Shown: one piece after another, positions 8,266 to 16,215 of the stretch
How the letters are laid out: each line of letters begins with the position of its first letter
Numbering within the stretch: position 1 is the stretch's first letter
Source: JABDIP01 sp965227455
GTDB lineage: Bacteria > Pseudomonadota > Alphaproteobacteria > DSM-16000 > Inquilinaceae
Assembly (NCBI GenBank): GCA_965227455.1
Contig: OZ245752.1
Location: 4,960,001 to 5,024,000 of the forward strand
Direction: 5' to 3'
DNA: 64,000 nucleotides
Made by a program: the position numbers and the translations under genes
Notes under the pieces: generated by a model
Database searches by the model: none
The model's input: the letters and a program-made list of their open reading frames with translations, nothing else
Told to the model about the DNA's origin: nothing

Positions 8266-8768
8266 GCGGCGCCGGGCCGAAATCCGGGGCCGAGCGGCTC
8301 GCGGCGGCGCTGGCGGCCCTGGGCCGGGAGCACCGTATCGTGCGCTTCGACCAGACCACCCGCACCGCCGCCGAGGCCGCCGCGGCCATCGGCTGCGAGG
8401 TGGCGCAGATCGCCAAATCCCTGGTGTTCAAGACCTCGAAGAGCGAGCGGCCGGTGCTGGTGATCGCCAGCGGCCCCAACCGGGTCGATGAGCGCCGGCT
8501 GGCCGAGGCTCTGGCCCAGGCGATCGCCGGCGAGTCGATCAAGCGGCCGGATGCGGATTTCGTGCGCGCCCGCACCGGCTATTCCATCGGCGGGGTGGCG
8601 CCGATCGGCCATGCCGAGACGCCTTTGACGGTGATCGACGCCGATTTGTTCCTGCATGAGACCATCTGGGCCGCCGCCGGCACGCCGAACAGCGTCTTCG
8701 CTCTGACGCCTGATCAGCTGGCCGAAATGACCGGCGGACTGCGCGCCGATATCGCCAAGCGGCCATAG
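8262..8768 (+). CDS. YbaK/ProX-type aminoacyl-tRNA deacylase
   Basis: The 168-residue YbaK/EbsC-domain protein is of the kind that hydrolyses mischarged aminoacyl-tRNAs (Cys-tRNA-Pro or Ala-tRNA-Pro) in trans. Conserved elements are the basic AQIAKSLVFKTS block near residue 46, the GPNRVDERRL motif and GYSIGGVAPIGH. It starts with GTG and overlaps the proC stop by 4 bp. The linkage to proline synthesis fits a prolyl-tRNA quality-control role, although the exact mischarged substrate cannot be read from the sequence. Confidence 0.88.
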   Translation: MSGAGPKSGAERLAAALAALGREHRIVRFDQTTRTAAEAAAAIGCEVAQIAKSLVFKTSKSERPVLVIASGPNRVDERRLAEALAQAIAGESIKRPDADFVRARTGYSIGGVAPIGHAETPLTVIDADLFLHETIWAAAGTPNSVFALTPDQLAEMTGGLRADIAKRP

Positions 8769-8856
8769 GATTAGGCGCCATGGCGCCGGACGCGCTTTGC
8801 CCGTGGCCTCCCACGGGCTATTTTTCCGGAAGACCCGCTGCCGATCGAGAGACGCG

Positions 8857-9492
8857 ATGGTGAAGACGGCCGATACCGGACCCAAGGTGATCAAGACGGC
8901 CGTCGATCTGGCGGCCGAAATGGGCTGGCGCGAGCTGACCATGGCGCGGATATCCGAGAAATCCGGCGTGTCGCTGCCGGAGATCTACCGGCATTTCGCC
9001 TCCAAATTGGCGATCCTGGACGGGTTTTCCCGAATGGTCGACGAGGCGATGCTGGCCGAGGGGCCGGCCGATCCGGCCGACTCGGCCCGCGACCGGCTGT
9101 TCGATCTTCTGATGCGCCGCTTCGATGTGCTGCAATCCCATCGCGAGGGCCTGACGGCCATCGCCCGCGAGCTGCGCCGGGACCCTGTGTCCTCGATCGC
9201 CCATCTGCCGCAGCTCGAACGGTCCATGCGCTGGACCCTGGAGGCGGCCGGGCTGGAGGCGGACGGGCTGTTCGGCCTGGCCAGGGTCCGGGTCCTGGGT
9301 CTGCTGTATCTGAGCGTGCTGCGCGCCTGGCTGAAGGACGAGACCGAGGACATGGCGGCCACGATGAAGGCCCTGGACGGCCGCCTGGCGCAGGTCGAGC
9401 AGCTGGCGAACACACTGCAGCGCGGCGGCCGGAGGCGGCGCGGGGAGGCGTCGGAAGAGGGAGCCGACGACGCTTCGGCCGACCCCGAATGA
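8857..9492 (+). CDS. TetR/AcrR-family regulator (COQ9-like C-terminal region)
   Basis: The 211-residue protein has an N-terminal TetR helix-turn-helix (LTMARISEKSGVSLPEIYRHFASK, about residues 28-51). Its C-terminal helices (LGLLYLSVLRAWLKDETEDM) resemble COQ9-like proteins, so a lipid- or quinone-binding role is possible as well as transcriptional control. The last 25 residues are charged and low-complexity. The ATG at 8857 starts the conserved region. The gene is directly upstream of the phasin gene on the same strand. Confidence 0.82.
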   Translation: MVKTADTGPKVIKTAVDLAAEMGWRELTMARISEKSGVSLPEIYRHFASKLAILDGFSRMVDEAMLAEGPADPADSARDRLFDLLMRRFDVLQSHREGLTAIARELRRDPVSSIAHLPQLERSMRWTLEAAGLEADGLFGLARVRVLGLLYLSVLRAWLKDETEDMAATMKALDGRLAQVEQLANTLQRGGRRRRGEASEEGADDASADPE

Positions 9493-9499
9493 GTTTATG

Positions 9500-9566
9500 T
9501 TGCAATGCAGCAGAATAGTCCTTAGATACGCGGTATTGTGAACTCTGCGCGGCATTGCGCCGCAAT
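9500..9566. promoter_or_regulatory. Two TTGC-N3-GCA(A/G) dyads upstream of the phasin gene
   Basis: TTGC-AAT-GCAG lies at 9500-9510, and the 13-bp palindrome ATTGCG-C-CGCAAT at 9554-9566 contains TTGC-GCC-GCAA. Both are in the 122-bp gap before the phasin gene. The polyhydroxybutyrate regulator PhaR binds TGC/GCA dyads of this general form in other alphaproteobacteria, so these are candidate PhaR operators. That assignment is inference. Confidence 0.4.
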
Positions 9567-9614
9567 ATGACAGGGCCCGTGATCGCCCTGTCCAACCACG
9601 GAAGGGACGATCCG

Positions 9615-10037
9615 ATGGCCAGCAAGACTCCGCCGATGTGGGACATGGACATCACCAAGATGATGGCCGACTTCAAGGTACCTGGCGTCGACATGGACGC
9701 GGTGCTGCAGTCGCAGCGCCGGAACATCGAGGCGCTGACCGCCGCCAACCAGCTTGCCGTCGAGGGCATGCAGGCGGTGTCGCGCCGGCAAATGGAAATC
9801 CTGCAGCAGACCATGCAGGAGGCTTCCTCCATGATGCAGGATCTGATGGCCTCCGGGACCCCGGAGGAAGGCGTCGCCAAGCAGGCCGAGCTGGTCAAGA
9901 CCGCCTTTGAGAAGGCGCTGACCAACATGAAGGAAATGTCCGAGATGATCGCCAAGTCGAATTACGAGGCGGCGGACGTCATCAGCAAGCGCATCAGCGC
10001 CAACCTGGACGAGATCAAGGCCGCGGCGAAGAAGTAA
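9615..10037 (+). CDS. phaP: Phasin family protein
   Basis: This 140-residue helical protein belongs to the phasin (PF09361) family that coats polyhydroxyalkanoate granules. It starts WDMDITKMMADFKVPGVDMD and continues with long amphipathic helices (QSQRRNIEALTAANQLAVEGMQAVSRRQMEIL), with a KQAELVKTAFEKALTNMKEM segment towards the C-terminus. The ATG at 9615 is preceded by GGAAGGGA about 9 nt upstream. Its promoter region carries two TGC/GCA dyads compatible with PhaR control. It indicates that the organism stores PHA. Confidence 0.92.
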   Translation: MASKTPPMWDMDITKMMADFKVPGVDMDAVLQSQRRNIEALTAANQLAVEGMQAVSRRQMEILQQTMQEASSMMQDLMASGTPEEGVAKQAELVKTAFEKALTNMKEMSEMIAKSNYEAADVISKRISANLDEIKAAAKK

Positions 10038-10149
10038 CGCCTTGCGGTCCGGCCGCCCGGCCGGTCTATTCTGGCATCAGCCCCGCCCGCCGGCCTGCCC
10101 AGGGCCGCAGTGCGGGGCTGCGCCGTTTCCACTGACCGCCCGGGCCGCC

Positions 10150-10485
10150 ATGACCATTTCGTTCGATGATTTCCTCAAGGTCGACATCCGCGTCGGCACC
10201 ATCCTCGCCGTCGAGCCCTATCCCGAGGCGCGCCGCCCGGCCTACAAGCTGCGCGTGGATTTCGGGCCCGAGATCGGCGAGAAGAAGACCTCTGCGCAGA
10301 TCACCCGGCATTACCAGCCGGACCAGCTGGTCGGCCGACAGGTCGCGGCGGTGGTGAATTTCCCACCCAAGCAGATCGGCAAGTTCATGTCCGAGGTCCT
10401 GGTCGTGGGCTTTCCCGACGCGGAAGGCGAGGTGGTCCTGATCGGCGTGGACCATGCCGTGCCGAATGGCGGGCGGCTGTACTGA
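10150..10485 (+). CDS. csaA: tRNA-binding protein CsaA
   Basis: The 111-residue protein consists of a single EMAP/Trbp111-type OB-fold tRNA-binding domain, the normal CsaA length. Diagnostic segments are FLKVDIRVGTILAVEPYPEARR, LRVDFGPEIGEKKTSAQIT and VNFPPKQIGKFMSEVLVLG-like text near residue 75. CsaA has been described as a secretion-related chaperone and tRNA-binding protein. The ATG at 10150 begins the conserved domain; the open upstream frame has no homology and is ignored. Confidence 0.92.
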   Translation: MTISFDDFLKVDIRVGTILAVEPYPEARRPAYKLRVDFGPEIGEKKTSAQITRHYQPDQLVGRQVAAVVNFPPKQIGKFMSEVLVVGFPDAEGEVVLIGVDHAVPNGGRLY

Positions 10486-10518
10486 ATTCGACGGCCCGTT
10501 CTGGTCCCGCATCCAGCT

Positions 10519-10648
10519 CTGCCCTCACCCGGCTCGCTCTCGCTCGCCACCCTCTCCCAGGGAGAGAGGGAACCGGAGGCCGGTCCGGAAAACCCTCTCC
10601 CTCTGGGAGAGGGTGGACGCCGCGTCAGCGGCGACCGGGTGAGGGCAG
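10519..10648. repeat. Dispersed CCCTCACCC/GGGTGAGGG inverted-repeat element, copy 1
   Basis: The element begins with CTGCCCTCACCCGG (10519-10532) and ends with its exact reverse complement (10635-10648). Inside are a second pair of complementary blocks (CCCTCTCCC/GGGAGAGGG types) on each side. Two more copies occur at 13007-13158 and 61973-62095. It fills most of the gap between the convergent csaA and response-regulator genes, as such palindromic intergenic repeats usually do. Confidence 0.8.
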
Positions 10649-10690
10649 CGCTGAACCCTCCGCGAAGACCGGCTGGCGGGACCCGGCGCC

Positions 10691-11383
10691 CTACCCCTCA
10701 TCCGGCCGCAACACGTAGCCCTGGCCGCGCACGGTCTGCAGGTAGCGCGGCATCCGCGGGTCCGGTTCGATCTTTCGGCGCAGGCGGGTCACCAGCACGT
10801 CGACGGTTCGGGTGCTGCCGCTGATTGCGCAGCGTTCGACCAGCATCTCCCGCGAGAAGATCTCGCCCGGCGCCTGGGACAGGACCGTCAGCAGGCTCGC
10901 CTCCGCTCCGGTCAGGCGCACCGGCCGTCCGTCCTGGCTCAGTTCCTCCCGCTGGAGATCGTAGTCGTGGTCCCCCAGCCGGACCGGGCCGGAGGCGGCC
11001 GAGGGCGGCGGGCCGACCCGGCGCATGATGGAGTTGATGCGCAGCACCAGCTCGCGTGGCTCGAAGGGCTTGGAGAGGTAATCGTCGGCGCCGCATTCCA
11101 GCCCGGTGATCCGGTTCTCCGGCTCGCCCATGGCGGTCAGCAGCAGGATCGGCGTGGTGCGGATCCTGCGCAGCGAGCGGGTCAGCTCCAGCCCGCTTTC
11201 GCCGGGCATCATCACATCCATCACGATCAGGTCGAAATCCAGCGCGCCCAGCTTGGCCCGGGCATCCGCCGCATCGCCGGCGGTGCTGACCAGGAATCCG
11301 TTATCGGCCAGGTAGCGGCGCAGCAGCTCGCGCAGGCGTTCGTCGTCGTCGACGACCAGCACATGGGTCTGTTCCTGGGTCAT
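10691..11383 (-). CDS. OmpR/PhoB-family response regulator, orphan
   Basis: The 230-residue two-component output protein has a receiver domain at residues 7-120. The acidic pocket is D12-D14 and the probable phospho-acceptor is D56 (LIVMDVMMPGESG); LLLTAMGE and DYLSKPF follow. A winged-helix DNA-binding domain occupies the C-terminus (VLSQAPGEIFSREMLVERC, then VDVLVTRLRRKIEPDPRMPRYLQTVRGQGYVL). No histidine kinase gene is adjacent, so it is genomically orphan here. It ends at a repeat element and starts about 50 bp from the MarR gene. Confidence 0.94.
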   Translation of the reverse strand: MTQEQTHVLVVDDDERLRELLRRYLADNGFLVSTAGDAADARAKLGALDFDLIVMDVMMPGESGLELTRSLRRIRTTPILLLTAMGEPENRITGLECGADDYLSKPFEPRELVLRINSIMRRVGPPPSAASGPVRLGDHDYDLQREELSQDGRPVRLTGAEASLLTVLSQAPGEIFSREMLVERCAISGSTRTVDVLVTRLRRKIEPDPRMPRYLQTVRGQGYVLRPDEG

Positions 11384-11436
11384 CGGGGCACCCTACCAAC
11401 CGCACCGAATTCTTGCGACGTCGATGGCGGGCGACG

Positions 11437-11946
11437 CTACCCCGCGCGGCGCGGGCGGTCGCTGCCGTCCAGGGTCAGTTGATCCAGCCGGTCGTCGTCC
11501 ATGACTCCCAGCAGCACGGTGCGGAAGCCCTCCACCGCCGCGGCCCCGGCCCGGCGATAGGCGCGGGCAATGCGCTGGCGCTGGTTCTCCGACAGCTGGC
11601 GCTCCAGCGCCTCGCCCTTGTCGGTCAGCCGCAGCAGCCTTTGGCGCCGGTCACGGGTGCCCTGGCGCTGGACGATGAACTCGCTGCGCACCAGCTCGCC
11701 GAGCACGCGGCTCAGGCTCTGCTTGGTGATCCTGAGGATGTTCAGCAGTTCCGAGACGCTGATGTCCGGGTTGCGGCCGACAAAATAGATCACCCGGTGA
11801 TGGGCCCGGCCCAGTCCAATCTTGGCCAGGATCGCATCCGGTTCGGCGGTGAAGTCGCGGTAGGCGTAGAACAGAAGTTCCATGCCCTGGCGCAGTTCCT
11901 CCTCGCGAAGGAAGAGCGGGTTCGCAGCGGATTTTATGTCAGTCAT
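11437..11946 (-). CDS. MarR-family transcriptional regulator
   Basis: The 169-residue winged-helix regulator has the motif DISVSELLNILRITKQSLSRVLGELV followed by the wing QRQGTRDRRQRLLRLTDKG. The ATG at 11946 (MTDIKSAANPLF) is chosen over the longer open frame because the extension overlaps the divergent ilvE. The start codon lies inside a TATGTCA-N7-TGACATA palindrome, which suggests autorepression and possible control of ilvE. This branch of MarR proteins often sits next to ilvE in alphaproteobacteria. Confidence 0.9.
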   Translation of the reverse strand: MTDIKSAANPLFLREEELRQGMELLFYAYRDFTAEPDAILAKIGLGRAHHRVIYFVGRNPDISVSELLNILRITKQSLSRVLGELVRSEFIVQRQGTRDRRQRLLRLTDKGEALERQLSENQRQRIARAYRRAGAAAVEGFRTVLLGVMDDDRLDQLTLDGSDRPRRAG

Positions 11947-11955
11947 ATTGACATA
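11935..11955. promoter_or_regulatory. TATGTCA-N7-TGACATA palindrome over the MarR start
   Basis: Seven-bp perfect arms at 11935-11941 and 11949-11955 flank a 7-nt spacer and cover the MarR start codon. The element lies in the 76-bp divergent gap with ilvE. Its size and symmetry fit a MarR dimer operator. Confidence 0.5.
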
Positions 11956-12022
11956 ATAACGGGGGAATGTTACGACAGCCACACCCAAACGGGACACAAA
12001 TGAACAAATTGGATGCATACAA

Positions 12023-12928
12023 ATGTCGATTATTCCATTCGACGATCGTGACGGGCTGATCTGGTGCGACGGCAAGATGGTGCCGTGGCGCGAGAGCACG
12101 CTGCATGTCCTCAGCCACGGCCTGCATTACGGCCGCTGCGTCTTCGAGGGCGAGCGCGTCTATGGCGGCAGCGTCTTCAAGCTGACCGAGCATTCCGAGC
12201 GGTTGATCTATTCCGCCGAGGTCCTGGGCTTCAAGATCCCGTACAGCGTTGCCGAGATCGACGCCGCGACCAACGCGGTCATCGAGGCGAATGGAATCGT
12301 CGACGGCTATGTCCGGCCGGTCGCCTGGGCCGGCAGCGAGATGATGGGCGTTTCCGCCCAGCACAATACCATCCATATGGCGATCGCGACCTGGGAATGG
12401 CCGAGCTATTTCGACCCCGAGGCGCGGCTGAAGGGGATCAACCTGACGATTTCCGACTGGGCCCGTCCGGCGCCGAACACCGCACCGGTCCATTCCAAGG
12501 CGGCCGGCCTGTACATGATCTGCACCATGAGCAAGCACCAGGCCGAGGCCGCGGGCTTCCACGACGCGCTTATGCTGGACTGGCGTGGCCGGGTGGCCGA
12601 GGCGACCGGCGCCAACATCTTCCTGGTGATCGACGGTGTGCTGCACACGCCGATTCCGGATTGCTTCCTGGACGGCATCACCCGGCGCACGGTGATCGAT
12701 CTGGCCAAGGCCCGCGGCTATGAGGTCGTCGAGCGGGAGATTTGGCCCGAGGATCTGAAATCCGCCCAGGAGGTCTTCCTGACCGGCACCGCGGCGGAGG
12801 TCACCCCGGTCGGCCGGATCGACGAGTTGACCTTCACCCCCGGCGAGGTCTGCGAGGCGCTGATGGACGCCTATGCGGTGGAGGTCCGCCGCGAGGTCCC
12901 TAACCTGGCGATCGCCGAAGCGGTCTGA
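12023..12928 (+). CDS. ilvE: Branched-chain amino acid aminotransferase
   Basis: This PLP enzyme (class IV fold) performs the last step of Leu/Ile/Val synthesis. The 301-residue protein starts with IPFDDRDGLIWCDGKMVPW, has the substrate region HGLHYGRCVFEG near residues 33-44 and the PLP lysine K159 (APVHSKAAGLY). TGTAAEVTPVGRID and FLDGITRRTVIDLA complete the family pattern. It is divergent from a MarR regulator, and a strong intrinsic terminator follows 24 bp after the stop, so it is monocistronic. Confidence 0.96.
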   Translation: MSIIPFDDRDGLIWCDGKMVPWRESTLHVLSHGLHYGRCVFEGERVYGGSVFKLTEHSERLIYSAEVLGFKIPYSVAEIDAATNAVIEANGIVDGYVRPVAWAGSEMMGVSAQHNTIHMAIATWEWPSYFDPEARLKGINLTISDWARPAPNTAPVHSKAAGLYMICTMSKHQAEAAGFHDALMLDWRGRVAEATGANIFLVIDGVLHTPIPDCFLDGITRRTVIDLAKARGYEVVEREIWPEDLKSAQEVFLTGTAAEVTPVGRIDELTFTPGEVCEALMDAYAVEVRREVPNLAIAEAV

Positions 12929-12952
12929 CCGGACAGCACGGAAGTATCGAAG

Positions 12953-12982
12953 CGGGCCGGGGAAACCCGGCCCGTTCTTTTT
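12953..12982 (+). terminator. Intrinsic terminator of ilvE
   Basis: A 9-bp GC stem (CGGGCCGGG 12953-12961, CCCGGCCCG 12966-12974) closes a GAAA tetraloop and is followed directly by TTCTTTTT. It is a textbook Rho-independent terminator. Confidence 0.93.
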
Positions 12983-13006
12983 CGGCGATCTTCGATCGAG
13001 TCTACA

Positions 13007-13158
13007 TAAGCCCCCTCACCCTCCCGCGGCTTCGCCGCGGGTCCCGCCCTCTCCCGCAAGGGGAGAGGGGCAAATAGGGCAGTCTCGGTTGGTACCCCTC
13101 TCCCCTTGCGGGAGAGGGAGGGACCCGACGCGAAGCGTCGGGAGGGTGAGGGGGCTTA
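13007..13158. repeat. Dispersed CCCTCACCC/GGGTGAGGG inverted-repeat element, copy 2
   Basis: TAAGCCCCCTCACCCTCCC at 13007-13025 is matched by its exact reverse complement at the right end (13140-13158). Internal complementary blocks CCCTCTCCC...GGGAGAGGG occur twice. The element lies between the convergent ilvE and moaE genes and belongs to the same family as 10519-10648 and 61973-62095. Confidence 0.8.
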
Positions 13159-13186
13159 CGAAAGGCTTCGCAGCATCAGGCTCGCG

Positions 13187-13660
13187 CTATTCCGCCGCCT
13201 TGGGATCCGGTTCCGACCAGCGGTCGGCGGCGGTATCGTCCTCGGCGCGGGATTCGACCCAGTGTGCCCCGTCCGGGCCGTCTTCCAGCTTCCAGAACGG
13301 CGCCTGGGTCTTCAGCCAGTCGATCAGGAAGTGGCAGGCCTGGAAGGCCGCCTCGCGATGGGCCGAGGCGGTGGCCACCAGCACGATCTGGTCCCCCGGT
13401 TCAAGCCGGCCGACCCGATGGATGATCAGGGCGGCCTCCAGCGGCCAGCGCCGACGGGCCTCCTGTTCGATCTCGTCCAGCTTGCGCTCGGTCATGCCGG
13501 GATAGTGCTCCAGCGTCATGGCGGATACCGGCGCGCCGCCCGCCATGTCGCGCACCAGACCCACGAAGCTGACCACGCCGCCGACCGATCTGTTGCCGGC
13601 TGTCAGCGCCGCCAGTTCGGTGGCGAGGTCGAAATCCTCCGTCTGCACCCGGACCGCCAT
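13187..13660 (-). CDS. moaE: Molybdopterin synthase catalytic subunit
   Basis: MoaE, with MoaD, inserts the dithiolene sulfurs into precursor Z (cPMP) to make molybdopterin. The 157-residue protein has the family segments GGVVSFVGLVRDMAGG, LEHYPGMTERKLDEIEQEA, ALIIHRVGRLEPGDQIVLVATASAHREAAFQAC (quoted in parts) and the C-terminal FLIDWLKTQAPFWK block with the active-site lysine. It starts 1 nt after the moaD stop, so the two are co-translated. The C-terminus extends about 15 acidic residues beyond the usual end. Confidence 0.95.
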   Translation of the reverse strand: MAVRVQTEDFDLATELAALTAGNRSVGGVVSFVGLVRDMAGGAPVSAMTLEHYPGMTERKLDEIEQEARRRWPLEAALIIHRVGRLEPGDQIVLVATASAHREAAFQACHFLIDWLKTQAPFWKLEDGPDGAHWVESRAEDDTAADRWSEPDPKAAE

Positions 13661-13661
13661 A

Positions 13662-13913
13662 TCAGCCCCCGGTCACCGGCGGGAACAGCGCCACCTCGTC
13701 CCCCGGCCGCACCGGTTGGTCGGGCCGCGCATATTCCTGGTTCACCGCCACCTTCACCACCGACTCGTTCGCCAGCGCATCGGCGAAGGCCGGCCCCCGG
13801 CCCTTCAGCCAGGCGATCAGCTCCGCCACCGTGCGCACGTCGTCGGGGGGCGACACGTCTTCCTCGGCCATGCCGATCTTGGTCTTGAGCCAGGCGAAAT
13901 AGAGGAGCTTCAT
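13662..13913 (-). CDS. moaD: Molybdopterin synthase sulfur-carrier subunit
   Basis: The 83-residue beta-grasp protein ends in the diagnostic PPVTGG, whose C-terminal glycine is adenylated and thiocarboxylated by MoeB before donating sulfur in the MoaD-MoaE synthase. It starts MKLLYFAWLKTKIG, which is typical of MoaD. It is immediately followed by moaE with a 1-nt gap. No moeB, moaA or moaC is present in this window. Confidence 0.94.
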   Translation of the reverse strand: MKLLYFAWLKTKIGMAEEDVSPPDDVRTVAELIAWLKGRGPAFADALANESVVKVAVNQEYARPDQPVRPGDEVALFPPVTGG

Positions 13914-14213
13914 GCCGCAATGGCCTCGATCTTGTGCTGCCCGAAGTCTAGCGCATTGTCCGCCAAGGTGAAATCGAACCGGATCCGCCCCGCACCCAAT
14001 CCCTGAGCCCGTTCGCCCAGGCCCTGTTGCAAACGGACAACGGCGAAGTGTTGCAGTTGGGCATCAGTGGTAGAATCCGGCAATGGTCTACCGGGCGAGG
14101 CTTTCCGCGGGTGGTCTGCATTTATGCGTTGCATTCTTCCCAGGTTCGATTACTTTGTTTGCAAATCATTAACCATAACTGCAACATGGACGGGGTGCAC
14201 TGGAGAGCAACGT

Positions 14214-14393
14214 ATGATTCTGTTGAACGAGCATGATTTGAGCCTTTACGAGCGCATGGCGACCGAGCTGCGGCAGGTCGCGGCGGATTTGCGCGGGCGG
14301 CAGAACGAATTGGCCGCCAAGCCCGGAACCGCAAACCGCCTGGAAGCCTACGCTTCGGCGATCAATACCAATCTGCGGGTCGAACTCGCCTGA
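14214..14393 (+). CDS. Small hypothetical protein, 59 aa
   Basis: A short open frame encodes MILLNEHDLSLYERMATEL followed by a helical charged stretch (RQVAADLRGRQNELAAK). GGAGAG lies 7 nt upstream of the ATG and the third-codon positions are GC-rich, which supports translation. The protein is soluble and predicted helical, and I recognise no family. A TTAACCAT 8-mer, the half-site form seen for CtrA in some alphaproteobacteria, lies about 40 bp upstream of the start. The preceding 300 bp (13914-14213) hold no other gene I can support. Confidence 0.5.
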   Translation: MILLNEHDLSLYERMATELRQVAADLRGRQNELAAKPGTANRLEAYASAINTNLRVELA

Positions 14394-14419
14394 CCCGGAC
14401 CCGGACCCGGGCACCCACT

Positions 14420-15688
14420 CTATTCCATTTCGGAGAACGGCAGGAACGGGACGATGCTCCCGCGTTCGAGCCGTGTCGTGTCTTCGGACAGTTCGACCAG
14501 TCCATCCGCCGCCACCATTGAACTCAAGATGCCGGCGCCGTCGCGCGGAAACTTGCTGGCGACCGGCATGCCGTCCTCGCCGTCGGTCAGGCTGACCCGG
14601 ATATATTCCCGGCGGTCCCGTTTCTTGCGGTAGTCGAAATCCGCCCGCACCGGAAAATGCCGCGGCTCGGTGTCGGAGGCCCCGGCCAGGCGGAGGATCA
14701 GCGGCCGCGCCACCCTCAGAAAGGTCACCAGCACCGCGACCGGATTGCCCGGGAGGCCAATGAACGGCACCTGGCCGATCTGTCCCAGGGCCACCGGCCG
14801 GCCCGGTTTGATGGCCAGCCGCCAGGCATGCAGTTTGCCGCCGGCCGCCTCCACCGCCGCCTTCACATGGTCCTCCTCGCCGGTCGACATTCCGCCGGAA
14901 GTCACCACCAGATCGTGCGCGCGCACCGCCTCCGCCAGGGCGCCGGCGATGGCCTCGCGGCGATCGGCCAGGATCCCGAGATCGGTCACCGAGCAGCCGA
15001 GGGACTCCAGGGCCGCGGTCAGGGCATGGCGGTTGGCGTCATAGATGCCGCCGGGCGGTGCGTCGGTGCCCGGCTCATGGACTTCGTCGCCGGTGGAGAA
15101 CAGGGCCGCCCTCAACGGCTTGCGCACGCTCAGCCGGTCGCGGCCGATCGATGCCGCCAGCCCGATATCCCGCGGATGTAGCCGCCGGCCGGCGGCCAGG
15201 ATGGTGGCGCCGGCGGCGATGTCCTCGCCGGCGAAGCGATAGTTCGAGCCCCGCTTGATCCCCTGCGGCAGCACGACCTGCTCGGCGCCGGCCGCGGTCT
15301 CGATCCGGCAATCCTCCTGCATGAAGATGGTGTCCGGACCCTGGGGCATCGGCGCGCCGGTGAAGACGCGCAGGGCCGTCCCCCGCGTGGCCTCTCCGGA
15401 TAGCGGGTGGCCGGCGGCGACCCGTCCGGAGACCGGCAGCCGGGTCTCGCCATCGGCCGACAGATCGTCGAAATGCACCGCATAGCCGTCGACCGCCGAA
15501 TTGTTGTGCGGCGGCACCGATCGGGGCGCCACCAGGTCTTCGGCCAGGAACCGGCCGGCGGCGTCCCTCAGCGGCACGGTTTCGACCCCGGCCACCACGA
15601 CCAGCCGACGGTCCAACTCGGCCAGCGCCTCGTTGACCGGCGTCAGGGCGCCGCCGAAGGCGAAGCAATCGTCGGTGAGCTGCGCCAA
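14420..15688 (-). CDS. moeA: Molybdopterin molybdotransferase MoeA
   Basis: MoeA inserts molybdate into adenylylated molybdopterin to give active Mo cofactor. The 422-residue protein has the standard domains: VPPHNNSAVDGYAVHFDD near residue 59, GAPMPQGPDTIFMQEDC, and the MoCF-like domain with LVVTSGGMSTGEEDHV and FIGLPGNPVAVLVTF. It ends in the beta-barrel domain IV (RDGAGILSSMVAADGLVEL). The start is TTG at 15688, one base after the mobB stop, because no ATG is available near the conserved start. It forms an operon with mobB. Confidence 0.95.
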   Translation of the reverse strand: MAQLTDDCFAFGGALTPVNEALAELDRRLVVVAGVETVPLRDAAGRFLAEDLVAPRSVPPHNNSAVDGYAVHFDDLSADGETRLPVSGRVAAGHPLSGEATRGTALRVFTGAPMPQGPDTIFMQEDCRIETAAGAEQVVLPQGIKRGSNYRFAGEDIAAGATILAAGRRLHPRDIGLAASIGRDRLSVRKPLRAALFSTGDEVHEPGTDAPPGGIYDANRHALTAALESLGCSVTDLGILADRREAIAGALAEAVRAHDLVVTSGGMSTGEEDHVKAAVEAAGGKLHAWRLAIKPGRPVALGQIGQVPFIGLPGNPVAVLVTFLRVARPLILRLAGASDTEPRHFPVRADFDYRKKRDRREYIRVSLTDGEDGMPVASKFPRDGAGILSSMVAADGLVELSEDTTRLERGSIVPFLPFSEME

Positions 15689-15689
15689 G

Positions 15690-16196
15690 TCAGTCGGCCT
15701 TCAGGCCGGCATGCTCGATGATGAAATCGGCGATTGCCGGGATGTCGTTCAGATCCAGCACGGGGACCGTCACCTCCTGGTCCAGCCCGTCGGTCGCGAT
15801 CGCCACCACATTGGGGACCTCGCCCCAGAGCAGCGGCTTGCCGACCGATCGTCGGTGGACCTCCAGCTTATCATGGGGCTCGGCCTTGTATCCCTCCGCC
15901 AGCACCAGATCGACCGGCGACATATGCGCCAGCAAGGCGGTCAGCGGCGGCTCCGGCTCGTCGCCGCGGATTTCGTGCATCAGCGCCCAGCGCCGGGCGG
16001 AGCCGATCACCACCTCGGTCGCGCCCGCCTCGCGATGCCGGTGGCTGTCCTTGCCCGGGCGGTCGACATCGAAGCCGTGATGGGCGTGCTTGATGGTGGA
16101 GACGGTGAGGCCGCGGCCGATCAGTTCCGGCAGCAGGCTGGTCACCAGGGTGGTCTTGCCGCTCCCGCTCCAGCCGGAGATGCCCAGGACCTTCAC
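15690..16196 (-). CDS. mobB: Molybdopterin-guanine dinucleotide biosynthesis GTPase MobB
   Basis: The 168-residue P-loop protein has GWSGSGKTT at residues 8-16 and the IKHAHHGFDVDRPGKDSHRH segment typical of MobB. It also has LVLAEGYKAEPHDKLEVHR. MobB assists MobA in making MGD-type cofactor for DMSO-reductase-family enzymes. The GTG at 16196 is taken as the start since it gives VKVLGISGWSGSGKT at the N-terminus; the upstream open frame is Arg-rich noise that overlaps the DUF2062 gene. It is followed by moeA with a 1-nt gap. Confidence 0.93.
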   Translation of the reverse strand: MKVLGISGWSGSGKTTLVTSLLPELIGRGLTVSTIKHAHHGFDVDRPGKDSHRHREAGATEVVIGSARRWALMHEIRGDEPEPPLTALLAHMSPVDLVLAEGYKAEPHDKLEVHRRSVGKPLLWGEVPNVVAIATDGLDQEVTVPVLDLNDIPAIADFIIEHAGLKAD

Positions 16197-16215
16197 GGGC
16201 AGCGGATCGTCGCGG

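Noticed and set aside
13910..14134. Minus-strand 74-aa frame whose stop overlaps the moaD start (ATGA)
   Set aside because: The overlap looks like operon coupling, but the predicted protein matches nothing I know, the start lacks a convincing ribosome-binding site, and homologues of moaD-moaE usually have no such gene. Kept as a possibility only.
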